Of a stretch of DNA of 8,328 nucleotides, positions 6,795 to 8,328 are shown piece after piece. Made by a program: the position numbers and the translations under genes. Origin of the DNA: an uncultured Lachnospiraceae bacterium (GTDB lineage: Bacteria; Bacillota; Clostridia; Lachnospirales; Lachnospiraceae); NCBI GenBank assembly GCA_905236615.1, contig CAJORC010000047.1, positions 1 through 8,328 of the forward strand. The letters are read 5' to 3'. Below the pieces are notes generated by a model that was given only the letters and a program-made list of their open reading frames with translations, ran no database searches and was not told the origin of the DNA. Numbering within the stretch: the stretch's first letter is position 1; the number at the start of each line of letters is the position of its first letter.

Positions 6795-6868
6795 GGACAA
6801 GCCTTCGACCTATTAGTAACGGTCAGCTACATGCATCACTGCACTTCCACCTCCGTCCTATCTACCCT
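6795..6868 (-). rRNA. 23S rRNA 3'-end fragment (truncated remnant)
   Basis: Read on the minus strand this matches the last ~75 nt of bacterial 23S rRNA: a CTATC/GATAGG block, GGTGGAAGTGCAGTGATGC, then AGCTGACCGTTACTAATAGG and TCGAAGGCTTG near the end. Similarity to the family stops at about 6868, where unrelated hairpin sequence begins, so the rest of the gene is absent. No 5S rRNA is seen in 6687-6794. The minus-strand continuation (about 6794-6760) may be a piece of the original spacer. It cannot make a functional rRNA. The call is from memory of the conserved 3' end; the exact boundaries are approximate. Confidence 0.85.
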
Positions 6869-6871
6869 GTT

Positions 6872-6927
6872 AGGCGTTTGCGAAACGCCTGTTGCCGCAA
6901 AAATACGGCATTTTTGTTGTAACAAAA
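6872..6927 (+). repeat. cluster of three adjacent hairpins
   Basis: Directly after the rRNA fragment: aggcgttt/aaacgcct (6872-6890, 3-nt loop), tgccg/cggca (6893-6910) followed by TTTTTG, and ttttgtt/aacaaaa (about 6912-6927). The middle one with its T-run could act as a plus-strand terminator. The set could also be a recombination site or the end of a lost element. No gene is visible here. Confidence 0.45.
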
Positions 6928-6935
6928 AAGAATAA

Positions 6936-7004
6936 CCCCTCACCAAGAAAACCCATGATGAGCTTCTGGATCAGATGGGATTAGATCCTAAAAATCCTGA
7001 ATAA
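6936..7004 (+). pseudogene. possible decayed C-terminal gene end
   Basis: An open stretch between two in-frame stops reads PLTKKTHDELLDQMGLDPKN and ends PE, with protein-like composition and a natural-looking charged helix. It has no start codon or ribosome binding site and is cut off upstream by the hairpin cluster, so it could be the tail of a deleted gene. After its stop the frame continues FQQNKKVYPNRTHQQ and stops again. The family is not recognised, and chance is a real alternative for 23 codons. Confidence 0.25.
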
Positions 7005-7024
7005 TTCCAGCAGAATAAAAAAGT

Positions 7025-7041
7025 GTACCCAAATCGTACCC
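7025..7041 (+). repeat. direct repeat pair gtaccc, 11-bp period
   Basis: gtaccc at 7025-7030 and 7036-7041, one helical turn apart. A related pair occurs at 7219-7236. Short direct repeats of this kind next to mobile-element ends can be arm-type sites of a tyrosine recombinase, but no intact recombinase gene is in the window. Confidence 0.35.
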
Positions 7042-7053
7042 ATCAGCAATAAA

Positions 7054-7097
7054 AAAAGCCATACAAACCGCTTATTTATACGGTTTGTATGGCTTTT
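7054..7097 (-). terminator. strong bidirectional intrinsic terminator
   Basis: A perfect 17-bp stem (7054-7070 with 7081-7097) with a 10-nt loop. On the minus strand it ends GGCTTTTTTTATT, an ideal U-tract, 162 nt downstream of the DUF3791/DUF3990 cassette; it likely ends that transcript. On the plus strand it ends GGCTTTTAATT and would also stop transcription from the left. Two smaller hairpins follow (gctcc/ggagc at 7111-7123 and aaaccc/gggttt at 7125-7140). Confidence 0.85.
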
Positions 7098-7218
7098 AAT
7101 TGTCATTCCAGCTCCATTGGAGCAAACCCATACGGGTTTATAACTCATATTTTATATAGGTATTCTCGTATCTGTATTATACAATTTTGACCTGTTATTT
7201 ATGGCAGTAAAATAAATA

Positions 7219-7236
7219 GGTATCAAAAAGGTATCA
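7219..7236 (+). repeat. direct repeat pair ggtatca, 11-bp period
   Basis: ggtatca at 7219-7225 and 7230-7236. It aligns with the gtaccc pair at 7025-7041 (11 of 17 positions the same, same orientation, same period). It lies 22 bp beyond the end of the cassette. Possible recombinase-binding site; inference. Confidence 0.35.
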
Positions 7237-7258
7237 CAAACAACTCAACCACTTTTGC

Positions 7259-7486
7259 TCACTCGATAAAAAGCTCAGGCTCATTTTCAATCAAATCCTC
7301 AGCAAGATATTTATAGTCCATATTCTCTATACCATACAGACCTGCTTGTATCTGTTCCGATAGTTTGCTTTTATAATAAATATCCATCGCTTTACGCCGA
7401 GAGATTTTTTTCTGGTCAGCCAGATATTCAATAATGCTGGGTTCAAGGTTCTGCTTATATATAATATCAAGATCCACCTTCTCCAT
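7259..7486 (-). CDS. small DUF3791-like protein, second partner of DUF3990
   Basis: A 75-residue, probably cytoplasmic, all-helical protein. The core pattern ISRRKAMDIYYKSKL ... GLYGIENMDYKYLAEDLIEN resembles the short family (DUF3791 as I recall it) that accompanies DUF3990 genes in Bacteroidetes and Firmicutes. It has a negatively charged C-terminal end (ENEPELFIE) and no membrane segment. A GTG at 7489 could start the frame, but ATG at 7486 is preferred: GGAGGG sits 6 nt upstream of it and only 3 nt from the GTG. The ATG shares its first base with the TGA of the DUF3990 gene (TGATG), so translation is coupled. Function unproven; an antitoxin, adaptor or chaperone of the DUF3990 protein is the inference. 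Confidence 0.75.
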   Translation of the reverse strand: MEKVDLDIIYKQNLEPSIIEYLADQKKISRRKAMDIYYKSKLSEQIQAGLYGIENMDYKYLAEDLIENEPELFIE

Positions 7487-7980
7487 CACTTACCCTCCAC
7501 TTCATATGAAGACCTAAATACCAACAAATCATCTAAAGCTTTTTGATTAATAATAGCAATCTGATTATTTTTCTTGAAATATTTCAGTTCCTGTAATGTT
7601 CGCTGTTTATCCCAGGCACCTCTGTGGTACATATCAACAGACTTGAACACATCGTCATCTGCCACTCCACCGATGATTATGTCATAGTTCTTGTAATCTT
7701 CTTTGCCGTCACGACAATCACACACGAAGTCAATCCATTTCTCATCATCCTCTGGATCCCGAAACTCTAACACCCGATATCCCATGAAATCGTCTTGAAG
7801 CTCATATACATTTACCGTTGGTCTACCTTTACCTGACCGCAATGACTTTCTTACAGCCCAACGCTCTGCCTGCTTGGGATATGTGGTTACATAGAAACCT
7901 TTTCCAAAATCCAGATATTTCTTGGAATGGTTTACATCCGGATTTTTTATTTCAAGGATGCTTCCATGATAAACTATCAA
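7486..7980 (-). CDS. DUF3990 protein, ADP-ribosyltransferase-like fold
   Basis: A 164-residue soluble protein with the DUF3990 signature: YHGS at 4-7, DFGKGFYVT at 24-32, QAERWA at 37-42, WIDFV at 82-86, YDIIIGGVADDDV at 99-111, and NNQ ending at Q140. I recall this family as part of the ADP-ribosyltransferase clan; H5, Y30 and Q140 sit where such enzymes keep their NAD-binding and third catalytic positions. Activity is not shown by sequence alone. The start is TTG at 7980: a TGA lies in frame six codons upstream, no ATG or GTG intervenes, and H5 must be kept. TTG overlaps the upstream stop as TTGA, with AAAGGGG 9 nt ahead. It lies between two small DUF3791-like genes, suggesting a toxin or effector held in check by them. 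Confidence 0.85.
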   Translation of the reverse strand: MIVYHGSILEIKNPDVNHSKKYLDFGKGFYVTTYPKQAERWAVRKSLRSGKGRPTVNVYELQDDFMGYRVLEFRDPEDDEKWIDFVCDCRDGKEDYKNYDIIIGGVADDDVFKSVDMYHRGAWDKQRTLQELKYFKKNNQIAIINQKALDDLLVFRSSYEVEGK

Positions 7981-8195
7981 ATCTTTACACCCCTTTCACT
8001 CATCATCTCAGTAATATCTTCTACAAGATATTTGCTGCCAAGTGTATGAAGCGTATCATAGCAAGGCAGAATATATCCATCTATTGCATCTGCTTCGGAT
8101 AATTTTCCATATACCTTTGACGGAGAAATATGCCACGCCTCCGATAATTGATATAATAAAAAAGTAACAAATATTATCTTATTCCTCTCCAGCAT
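7977..8195 (-). CDS. small DUF3791-like protein, first gene of the cassette
   Basis: A 72-residue protein without membrane or signal segment. It shows the helical pattern FVTFLLYQLSEAWHISPSKV, then YGKLSEADAIDGYILPCYD and TLHTLGSKYLVEDITEMM, typical of DUF3791-type genes placed before DUF3990. It differs clearly from the third gene of the cassette; they are at best distant relatives. The ATG at 8195 has only a weak AGG site 7 nt upstream, while the DUF3990 gene it overlaps by 4 nt has a better site. As first gene it would be made before the DUF3990 protein, a common antitoxin-first order. Role in binding or neutralising DUF3990 is inference. Confidence 0.75.
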   Translation of the reverse strand: MLERNKIIFVTFLLYQLSEAWHISPSKVYGKLSEADAIDGYILPCYDTLHTLGSKYLVEDITEMMSERGVKI

Positions 8196-8264
8196 CTTAC
8201 TACCTGCTTTCCCAATTCATGAAACTAAACCAAAAATCAACGTATTCTTTTTACTTATCACAAA

Positions 8265-8292
8265 CTATTACATATAAATCCATAATTGTAAA
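8265..8292 (-). promoter_or_regulatory. candidate promoter of the DUF3791/DUF3990 cassette
   Basis: On the minus strand TTTACA (8292-8287) and TAATAG (8270-8265) are 16 nt apart, giving a leader of about 60-65 nt before the first ATG. It is a moderate match in AT-rich sequence. No autoregulatory palindrome is obvious between it and the gene. The remaining bases to 8328 show no assignable gene. Confidence 0.35.
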
Positions 8293-8328
8293 AAATATTC
8301 ACCAAAGACAGTTGCTCCTGACCACAAA

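Noticed and set aside
6744..6935. 63-residue plus-strand open frame
   Set aside because: It runs across the hairpin and antisense to the 23S rRNA fragment. Such frames are well-known false genes, and it has no convincing ribosome binding site.
7101..7150. tRNA-like or attachment-site tRNA fragment (gggtttataactc)
   Set aside because: Only a short anticodon-arm-like similarity; no T-arm, acceptor stem or CCA. It is explained by small hairpins.
8281..8328. tail of another minus-strand gene at the right edge (LWSGATVFGEYFLQLW)
   Set aside because: Fewer than 20 codons visible, no recognised family, and it overlaps the candidate promoter; cannot be supported.

Overview
The window looks like chromosome from an AT-rich low-GC Gram-positive anaerobe. 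Lachnospiraceae or a related Clostridia family is the best guess. This rests on strong AGGAGG-type ribosome binding sites, mannose-family PTS genes, a DUF3791/DUF3990 cassette and a Clostridia-like 23S rRNA fragment. It is an inference, not a search result.

Left part (1-5766, all minus strand). Read in the direction of transcription there is a tight four-gene unit: a membrane-anchored ribose/LacI-type sugar-binding protein (4753-5766), a sensor histidine kinase with its own membrane domain (3372-4751), a NarL/LuxR-type response regulator (2705-3379), and a second membrane-anchored binding protein of extracellular solute-binding family 1 (1357-2694). Gaps are 1 nt, an 8-nt overlap and 10 nt, and a strong terminator follows at 1303-1345. 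No ABC permease or ATPase lies between them, so the binding proteins look like sensory partners of the kinase, as in the XylFII-LytST three-component system of Clostridium beijerinckii. Downstream come a PTS IIA (664-1092) and IIB (129-623) of the mannose/fructose/sorbose family; IIC and IID are not in the window. The PTS leader holds a perfect 23-bp palindrome next to the ribosome binding site. It also shares an 11-bp word with the promoter of the sensor operon. The simplest model is that extracellular sugar is sensed by the binding proteins, the kinase and regulator respond, and the PTS is one target.

Middle (5767-6760). A divergent, overlapping promoter region separates the sensor operon from a plus-strand Cof/HAD IIB sugar-phosphatase-like gene (5887-6686). 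Its reading frame is broken at a run of nine A residues; one extra A would restore a normal 266-residue protein. A 14-bp hairpin follows it.

Scar region (6687-7258). No intact gene is visible. It holds an isolated 3' end of a 23S rRNA gene in antisense orientation, a cluster of hairpins, a short open tail that may be a decayed gene end, two pairs of direct repeats with an 11-bp period (possible recombinase sites), and a strong bidirectional terminator. It reads as a recombination or mobile-element junction.

Right part (7259-8195, minus strand). A compact, translationally coupled three-gene cassette: DUF3791-like protein, DUF3990 protein (ADP-ribosyltransferase-like fold, started from TTG), and a second, different DUF3791-like protein. 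Its architecture suggests a toxin flanked by two small partner or antitoxin proteins. This and the two-receptor sensor operon are the most interesting systems here.
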